Positions 57,402-64,000 of a stretch of DNA of 64,000 nucleotides are shown one piece after another. Position numbers and translations under genes: made by a program. The stretch comes from Actinomadura terrae. Its GTDB lineage: Bacteria; Actinomycetota; Actinomycetes; Streptosporangiales; Streptosporangiaceae. A model generated the notes under the pieces. That model was not told where the DNA came from, searched no databases, and saw only the letters and a list, made by a program, of their open reading frames with translations. The DNA lies in contig NZ_JAICDG010000003.1 of NCBI RefSeq assembly GCF_022751215.1, positions 186,001 to 250,000 on the forward strand, in the 5' to 3' direction. Within the stretch, counting starts at the first letter, position 1. The number at the start of each line of letters is the position of its first letter.

Positions 57402-60400
57402 GTGCGGATCGGGATGCTCGGGCCCCTGGAGGTGCTCGCGGACGGTCGCCCCGTCGAGATCGGGGGCGTCCGGCTGCGGGTGCTGCTGACGCTGCTCGCG
57501 CTCGACCCCGGCGCGGTGCTCCCGGCCGAGCGGCTCATCGACGCGCTCTGGGAGGACGACGTCCCGAGGGGCGCCGCGAACGCGCTCCAGTCGCTGGTCT
57601 CGCGGCTGCGCGCGCTGGTCGGCCGGGACGCCGTCGAGTCGCGGCCCGGCGGGTACCGGCTCGCGGTGCCGCGCGGCGACGTCGACGTCCACGACTTCGA
57701 GGCGCGGCTGGTCGCCGCCCGCCGCGCCGCCGCCCCCGCCGAACGCTCCGCCGGGCTCGCCGAGGCCCTCGCGCTGTGGCGCGGCCCGGCGCTCGCCGAC
57801 GCCGCCGGGCTCCACTTCGCCGAGGCGCCCGCCGCCCGCCTGGAGGCGCTCCGCCGCGCCGCGCTGGAGGAGCGGCTCGACGCCGACCTCGCGCTCGGCC
57901 GGCACGCGGCGCTGATCCCCGAGCTCCAGGCGCTCGCCGCGCAGGACCCGCTCCGCGAGCCCGTCACCGCCCTGCTGATGCGCGCCCTCTACGCCGCCGG
58001 GCACCAGGCCGAGGCCCTCGCCGCCTACGACGAGACCAGGCGCGCCCTGGGCGACGTGCTCGGCGTGGACCCGTCCCCCGACCTGGAGGCCGTGTACCTC
58101 GGCGTCCTGCGCCAGGACCCGTCCCTGCGCTCGGACGTCCCGGCACCCGTCCCTCCGCCGCCGGACGACCGGAAGGGCAACCTGCGGGCGCGCCTCACCA
58201 GCTTCATCGGCCGGGACGCCGACCTCGGGCAGGTCGACGACCTGCTGTCGCGGGCGCGACTCGTCACGCTGATCGGCCCGGGCGGATCCGGCAAGACCCG
58301 GCTGTCGCTGGAGTCGGGCGAGCGGCTCGCCGGGCGGATGCCCGACGGGACGTGGCTGGTCGAGCTCGCGCCCGTCGCCGACCCCGCCGAGGTCCCCGCC
58401 GCCGCGCTCGGCGCCCTCGGGCTCCGCGAGATGCCGCTGATGGCGGGCCCCGGCCGGATGGCGGCGCCCGACACCGCCGAGCCGCTGGACCGGCTCGTGT
58501 CCGCGCTCGCGGGCCGCCGGCTGCTGCTCGTCCTGGACAACTGCGAGCACCTCCTGGACGCCGCCGCCCGGCTCGCCGACCAGGTGCTCGCGTCGTGCCC
58601 GGGCGTGCGCATCCTCGCGACCAGCCGGGAGCCGCTCGGCATCACCGGCGAGACGCTCTGGCCGGTCGAGCCGCTGGAGCTGCCGCCGCCGTCGGCGGAC
58701 GCGGTGGCGGCGCACGACCGGCCCGCCGTCCGGCTGTTCGCCGACCGCGCCGCCGCCGTGTCCCCGGGCTTCGCCGTCACCGCGGACAACGTCGGCTGGG
58801 TCGTGCGGATCTGCCGCGCGCTGGACGGCATGCCGCTGGCGATCGAGCTGGCCGCCGCGCGGCTCAGTGCGATGACCGCGCAGCAGGTCGCCGTCCGGCT
58901 CGACGACCGGTTCCGGCTGCTCAGCGCGGGCAGCCGCACCGCCCTGCCCCGCCACCAGACGCTCCGCGCCGTCGTCGAGTGGAGCTGGGACCTGCTCGCC
59001 GAGCCCGAGCGGGTGCTGTGGCGGCGGCTCGCGGTCTTCCCCGGCGGCGCGACGCTGGAGGCCGCCGAGGAGGTGTGCGCGGGGCCGGGCCTGGACCGCG
59101 CCGACGTCCTGGACGTCCTGTCGGCGCTGGTCGACAAGTCCCTGGTCACCGTGTCCGACGCGGACGGCGAGCCCCGCTACCGGATGCTGGAGACGATCCG
59201 CGCGTACGGGCTGGAGCACCTCGCCCAGGCGGGGGAGGAGGAGCGGACGCGCCGCGCCCACGCCGGCTACTTCCTGCGGCTCGCCGAGGAGGCCGAGCCG
59301 CACCTGTACCGCGCGGACCAGACCCGGTGGCTGGCCCGGCTGGCCGCCGAGCACGACAACTGCGCCGCCGCGCTGCGCTGGGCGGTCTCCGTCCAGGACG
59401 CGCCGCTCGCGCTGCGGTTCTGCGCGGCGCTCGGCTGGTCCTGGTTCCTGCGGGGGCGGCTCACCGAGGGCACCGAGCACCTGGAGGAGATCCTCGACCT
59501 GCCGGGCGTGCCCGCCGACCAGCCCACCGCCATGGCGCTGGCCCTGGCCACGCTCACCGCGCTCGACAAGCGGCCGACCGCCGAACCGGTCGTCGCCTGG
59601 CTCCGGCGCGCCCAGGAGATCTGCGACGGGATCGACGACCGCGACCTCCACCCCGTGCTGTGGCTGATGCTGTTCATGGGCAAGATGCAGGTCGACGGCT
59701 GGAACCAGGACCCCGCCGAGGGGATCGACCGGCTGCTGAACTCGGCGGACCCGTGGGCGCGCGGACTCGCGAACTTCATCCAGGGGCACATCGCCCACAA
59801 CTTCGGCCGGACGGACGGGCTGGACGGCTTCTTCGACCGGGCGCTCGCCGGGTTCCGCGAGGCGGGGGACCGCTGGGGGCTCTCGTTCACGCTCACCGCG
59901 CAGGGGGAGATCCGCTCCCGCCGGGGCGAGCACGCGGCGGCGGTCGCGCTCTACGAGGAGAGCCTCCGGCTGAACGCCGAGCTGGGCCGCGAGACCTCGT
60001 CGATGCTGTACGTGACGATGCGGCTGGGCAACGAGCTGGACCTCTCGGGCGAGCCCGCCCGCGGCCGCGCCCTGCTGCTGCGGTCCCTGGAGCGGGGCGA
60101 GGCGTCCCGTCCGGAGGAGGAGATGGCGCTGCACTACCAGCTGGGCGAGCTCGCCCGCCGCGCCGGCGACACCGGCGAGGCGCTGAGCCGGCTCACGCTG
60201 GCCGAGGACCTGGCGGCGGGGCTGACCGGCCCGCCGCAGTTCCGCGCGATGCTGCTGGGCTCCCGGGCCCAGCTCGACCTCGCGCTCGGCGCCGTCGAGG
60301 AGGCCCGCGCCCGGCTGGACGAGGCGGTGCGCATCGGCGTCCAGAGCCAGGACTACCCGATCCTGTCGTACGTGCTGGGCGGCCGCGCCGAGCTGTGCCG

Positions 60401-60611
60401 GACCCTCGGCGACGCCGAGCGCGGCGCCGTCCTGCTCGGCGCCGCCGACAGCCTGCGCGGCACCCGCGACCTCTCCCAGCCGGACGTCCTGGCCATCGAG
60501 GGCGCCGTCCGCGACGCGCTCGGCGCCGCCGCCTTCACCGCCGCCTACGAGCGCGGCCGCTCCTGGACGTTCGCCGACATCGTCGCCCACTTCGACCTGC
60601 CCCACCCGTAA
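57402..60611 (+). CDS. AfsR/SARP-family regulator with NB-ARC and TPR domains
   Basis: 1069 residues from GTG 57402 (GTG 57396 is possible). Residues 1-90 are an OmpR-type winged helix (GMLGPLEVLADGRPVEI), followed by the bacterial transcriptional activation domain (about 95-240). An NB-ARC-like ATPase follows, with P-loop LIGPGGSGKTRLS near 292 and Walker B RRLLLVLDNCEHLLD near 375. A winged helix and TPR-type helices make up the last 400 residues. The TPR part includes WLRRAQEICDG and GHIAHNFGRTDG units. Such pathway-specific or pleiotropic regulators control antibiotic clusters in streptomycetes. No obvious cluster lies directly downstream here, so a target elsewhere, such as the megasynthase operon, is possible. 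Confidence 0.92.
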   Translation: MRIGMLGPLEVLADGRPVEIGGVRLRVLLTLLALDPGAVLPAERLIDALWEDDVPRGAANALQSLVSRLRALVGRDAVESRPGGYRLAVPRGDVDVHDFEARLVAARRAAAPAERSAGLAEALALWRGPALADAAGLHFAEAPAARLEALRRAALEERLDADLALGRHAALIPELQALAAQDPLREPVTALLMRALYAAGHQAEALAAYDETRRALGDVLGVDPSPDLEAVYLGVLRQDPSLRSDVPAPVPPPPDDRKGNLRARLTSFIGRDADLGQVDDLLSRARLVTLIGPGGSGKTRLSLESGERLAGRMPDGTWLVELAPVADPAEVPAAALGALGLREMPLMAGPGRMAAPDTAEPLDRLVSALAGRRLLLVLDNCEHLLDAAARLADQVLASCPGVRILATSREPLGITGETLWPVEPLELPPPSADAVAAHDRPAVRLFADRAAAVSPGFAVTADNVGWVVRICRALDGMPLAIELAAARLSAMTAQQVAVRLDDRFRLLSAGSRTALPRHQTLRAVVEWSWDLLAEPERVLWRRLAVFPGGATLEAAEEVCAGPGLDRADVLDVLSALVDKSLVTVSDADGEPRYRMLETIRAYGLEHLAQAGEEERTRRAHAGYFLRLAEEAEPHLYRADQTRWLARLAAEHDNCAAALRWAVSVQDAPLALRFCAALGWSWFLRGRLTEGTEHLEEILDLPGVPADQPTAMALALATLTALDKRPTAEPVVAWLRRAQEICDGIDDRDLHPVLWLMLFMGKMQVDGWNQDPAEGIDRLLNSADPWARGLANFIQGHIAHNFGRTDGLDGFFDRALAGFREAGDRWGLSFTLTAQGEIRSRRGEHAAAVALYEESLRLNAELGRETSSMLYVTMRLGNELDLSGEPARGRALLLRSLERGEASRPEEEMALHYQLGELARRAGDTGEALSRLTLAEDLAAGLTGPPQFRAMLLGSRAQLDLALGAVEEARARLDEAVRIGVQSQDYPILSYVLGGRAELCRTLGDAERGAVLLGAADSLRGTRDLSQPDVLAIEGAVRDALGAAAFTAAYERGRSWTFADIVAHFDLPHP

Positions 60612-60657
60612 CGCCCCACCCCGTAACGCCGCGCCCGCCGCCGACCGCGACCCGAGC

Positions 60658-60714
60658 AGCCGGACGGCCCGGCCACCGTGCCCTCGGTCGAGGGGGTGGA
60701 CGGGCCGTCCGGCT
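60658..60714. terminator. Bidirectional terminator between the SARP gene and the exporter operon
   Basis: AGCCGGACGGCCCG (60658-60671) pairs perfectly with 60701-60714. The enclosed loop contains a second hairpin, CCCTCG/CGAGGG (60681-60694). The structure lies between two convergent genes, 47 bases after one stop and 77 before the other. Confidence 0.75.
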
Positions 60715-60790
60715 GACGCGCGCCCAGGCCCGGTGCCGGGCCTGCCGCGCGCGCGTGGGTCAGGTGCGCAAGTGGGTCAGGTGCGCGGGG

Positions 60791-61603
60791 TCAGGCGCGC
60801 TGCTTGAACGCGCGCAGCGACAGGGGGGCGAACACCGCGGAGATGCCGACGCCCCACGCCAGCGCGATCAGCGCGTGGTTCAGCACCGGGCCGCCGATCA
60901 GCAGCCCGCGCATCGCCTCGACCAGGTGCGTGACCGGGCTGTTGTCCATCACGGCGGCGAGCCAACCGGGGATGCCGTGGGTCGACTTGATGAACGCCGT
61001 GCTGAGGAAGCTCAGCGGGAAGATCACCACGAAGCCGAAGATCTGCACCTTCTCCGGCTCGTTGACCTTCATGGCGATGAAGACCGACGTCCAGGAGAAC
61101 AGCACGGCGAAGGTCAGCAGCAGGACGAACGCGGTGACCAGCGCCAGCGCGTTCGTCTCGACCCGGAACCCGATCGCGAACCCGACCGCGAGCAGGATCA
61201 TCATCGACCACGCCTGCTTGGCGGTGTCGGCGAGGATCCGCCCGGCGAGCGGCGCGCTGCGCGAGATCGGCAGGCTGCGGAACCGGTCGAACACGCCCTT
61301 GGTGATGTCGGTGTTGAGCCCGAACCCGGTGCTCATCCCGGCGAACAGCGCGTTCTGCGCGATGATGCCCGGGATCACGACGGGCAGGTAGGCGTCGACG
61401 CTGCCCTCCATCGCGGGCCCGAACACGTAGGCGAACAGCAGCACGAACATGATGGGCTGGATGGACAGGTCCAGCAGCTCCATCGGGTTGTGCTTGATCT
61501 GCACCAGGTTGCGCCACGCCAGCGTGAGGACGTTGCGGACGGTGGTGCCCGGCGAGACCCGCTTGGAGAGGGTCTGCGGCGGTGTGAAGGTCGCGGTCGT
61601 CAT
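60791..61603 (-). CDS. ABC-2 type permease (DrrB-like)
   Basis: 270 residues from ATG 61603, overlapping the stop of the ATPase gene (ATGA). Six TM segments, with the typical MFVLLFAYVFG and GISTxxG...ITKGVFDRFRSLPISR cytoplasmic loop of DrrB-type exporters; here the loop reads GMSTGFGLNTDITKGVFDRF. It forms the membrane half of an exporter for a hydrophobic compound or drug, with the preceding ATPase. No biosynthetic genes adjoin it. Confidence 0.92.
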   Translation of the reverse strand: MTTATFTPPQTLSKRVSPGTTVRNVLTLAWRNLVQIKHNPMELLDLSIQPIMFVLLFAYVFGPAMEGSVDAYLPVVIPGIIAQNALFAGMSTGFGLNTDITKGVFDRFRSLPISRSAPLAGRILADTAKQAWSMMILLAVGFAIGFRVETNALALVTAFVLLLTFAVLFSWTSVFIAMKVNEPEKVQIFGFVVIFPLSFLSTAFIKSTHGIPGWLAAVMDNSPVTHLVEAMRGLLIGGPVLNHALIALAWGVGISAVFAPLSLRAFKQRA

Positions 61604-62607
61604 GCCGACGCCCCCTCCTTGTCGGACGCCTTCAGCTCGGCGGACCCGGCGAGCGCGTCGGCCTCGGCGTCGATGTCGTCGGTGTGGTGGCCGGTCAGGG
61701 CGAAGAACACCTCGTCCAGGCTGGACTTGCGCAGCGACAGCTCGCCGACGGTGACGCCGGCGTCGTCGAGGCGGCGCACCACGGCGGGCATCAGCTGCGG
61801 GTCGGTGATCGGCACCGAGACCATCCCGTCGCGGGCCTCCGGTTCGGCGCCGGCCATCTCGCCGACGATCCGCGACGCGGCGGCGATGTCGGCCTCCTGG
61901 AGCGGCCTGACCTCCAGCACCTGCCCGCCGACCTGCGCCTTCAGCGTGTCGGACGTGCCGTGCGCGATCACCTGGCCGCGGTCGATGACGACGATGTCGT
62001 CGGCGAGCTGGTCGGCCTCCTCCAGGTACTGCGTGGTGAGGAGCACGGTGACGCCGTCGTCGGTGAGGCCGCGGACGATGTCCCACAGGCCGTTGCGGCT
62101 GCGCGGGTCGAGGCCGGTGGTCGGCTCGTCCAGGAACAGGATCTGGGGGCGGCCGACCAGGCTCGCGGCCAGGTCGAGGCGGCGCCGCATGCCGCCGGAG
62201 TAGGTCTTGGCGGCGCGCTCGGCGGCCTCGGTGAGCTGGAAGCGCTCCAGCAGCTCGGCGGCGCGCGCCCGGGACTCGCGGCGCGGGATGCCGAGCAGCC
62301 GCCCGATCAGGATCAGGTTCTCGGTGCCGGTGAGCATCTCGTCGACCCCGGCGTACTGCCCGGTCAGGCCGATGAGCTGCCGTACCTTGTGCGCCTCCTT
62401 GACCACGTCGAACCCGCCGACGCTGGCGGTGCCGCCGGTCGGCTCGATCAGGGTGGCGAGGATCCGGGTCGTGGTGGTCTTGCCGGCGCCGTTGGGGCCC
62501 AGCACCCCGAGCACCGTCCCCGGTTGCGCGGTGAGCGAGACGCCGGCGAGCGCCTCGGTATCACCGAACCGCTTCACCAGGCCGTCGGCCTGGATCGCGT
62601 AGGTCAT
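61600..62607 (-). CDS. ABC transporter ATP-binding protein (DrrA-like)
   Basis: 335 residues from ATG 62607 (the frame continues upstream without coding bias). Walker A GPNGAGKTTT, signature YSGGMRRRLDLAASLVG, Walker B ILFLDEPTTGLD and a switch His region are complete. The C-terminal 100 residues (LEVRPLQEADIAAASRIVG...) form the extension typical of daunorubicin-resistance DrrA. It energises the permease encoded by the overlapping downstream gene. Resistance to, or export of, a lipophilic natural product is likely. Confidence 0.95.
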   Translation of the reverse strand: MTYAIQADGLVKRFGDTEALAGVSLTAQPGTVLGVLGPNGAGKTTTTRILATLIEPTGGTASVGGFDVVKEAHKVRQLIGLTGQYAGVDEMLTGTENLILIGRLLGIPRRESRARAAELLERFQLTEAAERAAKTYSGGMRRRLDLAASLVGRPQILFLDEPTTGLDPRSRNGLWDIVRGLTDDGVTVLLTTQYLEEADQLADDIVVIDRGQVIAHGTSDTLKAQVGGQVLEVRPLQEADIAAASRIVGEMAGAEPEARDGMVSVPITDPQLMPAVVRRLDDAGVTVGELSLRKSSLDEVFFALTGHHTDDIDAEADALAGSAELKASDKEGASA

Positions 62608-62905
62608 GGGATCTCCTAGGACTTGTCTCGTATGCCGGACACTGCTCGCGCAGACGGTCTGCCAAGGTATGCGTTGCCCGGTGCGGTCCGCACCAGCTTT
62701 TTCGGCGGCGCGACCGCCGTGAGGTGCTGGGTTCCAACCTGGCACGCACCACTGACAAAACGCTGAGATCGCCGCGAACCCTTCCCGGCGACCCCATCAG
62801 ACCGCGCCCGTGCCGGGCTTGAACCGGCCTCGAACCGGCCCAGGACCGGCACGGGAGCGGCCCTGGAGCGACCCGGGCCGCGTCCGATGGTTCTAAACTC
62901 GCGGT

Positions 62906-63466
62906 GTGACGTCGGTGCGGCGCAGTCACCACCAGGACGGCGGGGGGCCGCACCCGCCGCGTCTGCGGCCGCCCGCGAACCGTGTCTCGCCCCGCGCGAT
63001 GGCGCGCTGGGCGATCGAGTACCTGCTGCTGTGGGGGCTGGCGTTCGGCCTCGCGCTCGGCGTCGCCGCCTGGATAGACGATTCCGGCTGGGACGGCCTG
63101 CCCGGCTGGCTGTCGGGGCGGATCGGCTGGATGCCCTACCTCGTCGGCGCGGTGGGCCTGCTGATGGTGACGGTCGCGCCGGTGTGGCGGTACCGCGTCC
63201 ACCGCTGGGAGGTGAGCGCGGACGTCGTCTACACCCGCACCGGCTGGTTCAGCCGCGAGTGGCTGCTGGTGCCGGTCGGGCGGATCCAGACCGTCGAGAC
63301 CGGGCAGGGCCTGCTGGAGCGGATGCTGGGCCTCGCGACCATCGAGATCAACACCGCGTCGCACACCGGCTCGTCGGAGGTCTCCGGCCTGCCGGTGGAC
63401 GTCGCGACCCGGCTGGCCGACGACCTCGCGCACCGCGCGCACGACCTCCGCGACGACGCCACGTGA
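62906..63466 (+). CDS. Bacterial PH-domain membrane protein (YdbS-like)
   Basis: 186 residues from GTG 62906. A disordered start is followed by two TM segments (about 36-58 and 72-92), then a bPH2 domain with the signature WEVSADVVYTRTGWFSREWLLVPVGRIQTVE and GLLERMLGLATIEINTAS. These pair with a larger YdbT-type protein, encoded here by the next gene, whose start overlaps this stop. Role in envelope homeostasis is likely but undefined. Confidence 0.9.
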   Translation: MTSVRRSHHQDGGGPHPPRLRPPANRVSPRAMARWAIEYLLLWGLAFGLALGVAAWIDDSGWDGLPGWLSGRIGWMPYLVGAVGLLMVTVAPVWRYRVHRWEVSADVVYTRTGWFSREWLLVPVGRIQTVETGQGLLERMLGLATIEINTASHTGSSEVSGLPVDVATRLADDLAHRAHDLRDDAT

Positions 63467-64000
63467 ACGAACCCGCGCAGCGCCTCCATCCGCTGACGTT
63501 CGTCGTGGGTGCCGTGCGGGAGATGGTCGCGCTCCTGGCCGCCGGGATGACCGGGCTGGTCGTGGGCGGGCTGTCCACGGCCTTCTACTTCACGCTCGCG
63601 GGCCTAGCGTTCGGCCTGCTCTTCCACATCGCCGCGTGGGCGACGTTCACCTACATCGTCCGCGAGGACCGGATCGAGCTGCGCCGCTCCCTCATCGGAC
63701 GGTCGGTCAAGAGCATCCCGCGCGACCGGATCCGCGGCGTGGACATCAGCACGTCCCTGCCGCACCGCCTCCTCGGGCTCGCCGTCGTCCGCATCGACGC
63801 GGGCGCGGACGGCGGCGAGGGCGAGCTGAACGCCGTCTCCCGGCACGAGGCGGAACGGCTGCGCCGCGTCCTGCTGGCCCGCACCGAGCAGCCCCGCCGC
63901 GTCCTGGCCCGCATGCGGCGCCGCTGGTACGTGTACGCCCCGCTCAGCGGCGCCTACCTGCTGACGCCCTTCGCCCTGGCGGGCAGCCTCCTCGGCACCC
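63463..64000 (+). CDS. Bacterial PH-domain membrane protein (YdbT-like), cut by the window edge
   Basis: At least 179 residues, starting at GTG 63463 in a GTGA overlap with the previous gene. Two TM segments (about 20-60) precede a bPH2 domain (IVREDRIELRRSLIGRSVKSIPRDRIRGVDIS and HRLLGLAVVRIDAG). A third hydrophobic segment begins at the window end (YVYAPLSGAYLLTPFALAG), matching the repeated TM-PH architecture of YdbT. The rest lies outside the window. Confidence 0.88.
   Translation, partial: MNEPAQRLHPLTFVVGAVREMVALLAAGMTGLVVGGLSTAFYFTLAGLAFGLLFHIAAWATFTYIVREDRIELRRSLIGRSVKSIPRDRIRGVDISTSLPHRLLGLAVVRIDAGADGGEGELNAVSRHEAERLRRVLLARTEQPRRVLARMRRRWYVYAPLSGAYLLTPFALAGSLLGT

Noticed and set aside
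60612..60790. Additional small gene between the SARP regulator and the exporter
   Set aside because: The stretch is occupied by a large terminator structure; no start with a ribosome site.

Overview
The window is very GC-rich, with strong third-position G/C bias, frequent GTG and TTG starts, ATGA/GTGA stop-start overlaps, and actinobacterial families throughout (DUF2510-M48 peptidase, DUF6191, AfsR/SARP regulator, GlnII, RNase H-CobC fusion, SulP-carbonic anhydrase fusion). It is chromosomal DNA of a filamentous actinomycete; the gene content fits a Thermomonosporaceae/Streptosporangiales organism such as Actinomadura, but the genus is an inference.

Layout. 1-7.2 kb is accessory: a broken aldo/keto reductase end, a NACHT NTPase with a long glycine-rich membrane-repeat tail (minus), a small zinc-ribbon gene split by a stop codon, and a membrane-anchored STAND ATPase with eight near-identical TPR-like repeats (plus). 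7.3-11.4 kb holds a methyltransferase, a secreted hydrolase divergent from a DUF5937/ArsR regulator, and a secreted beta-helix protein. 11.6-15.0 kb (minus) holds a Crp/Fnr regulator followed by three coupled genes: a class III nucleotidyl-cyclase-like/TPR protein, a two-TM protein and a small three-TM protein resembling the Pycsar effector PycTM. I read this as a Pycsar-like signalling or anti-phage locus with an extra component. 15.2-21.4 kb has DUF6891, glutamine synthetase II, membrane and hypothetical proteins, a universal stress protein and a RelA/SpoT homologue with a degenerate synthetase half.

21.7-34.7 kb (plus) is one tight five-gene operon: two PUFA-synthase-like megasynthases (NPD-NPD-KS-AT-KR and KS-AT-DH-PPTase), a free ACP, a GT1 glycosyltransferase and a membrane protein, plausibly making a glycosylated lipid or polyketide. 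Both ketosynthases, the dehydratase and the ACP keep their catalytic residues, but both AT nucleophiles, the KR tyrosine, the NPD histidine and all PPTase metal ligands are substituted in otherwise open frames.

34.9-43 kb is mostly core: DUF1361, M48 peptidase, PPOX-fold protein, the conserved Nif3 / zinc-ribbon coiled-coil / RNase H-CobC operon, a fluoroacetate-dehalogenase-like hydrolase and RNase P RNA. 43-50 kb is again accessory: three small Trp-rich proteins beside an XRE-TPR regulator, a very strong hairpin, a transposase remnant, a metal-dependent cyclase-family hydrolase, small secreted proteins including an I36 inhibitor with a stop at codon 3, and an APH-fold kinase. 50-64 kb holds the SulP-carbonic anhydrase fusion, a large disordered membrane-anchored protein, a PEBP lipoprotein, NDH-2 with a perfect Rex operator, a SARP-NB-ARC-TPR regulator, a DrrAB-type exporter and two bacterial PH-domain membrane proteins, the last cut by the window edge.
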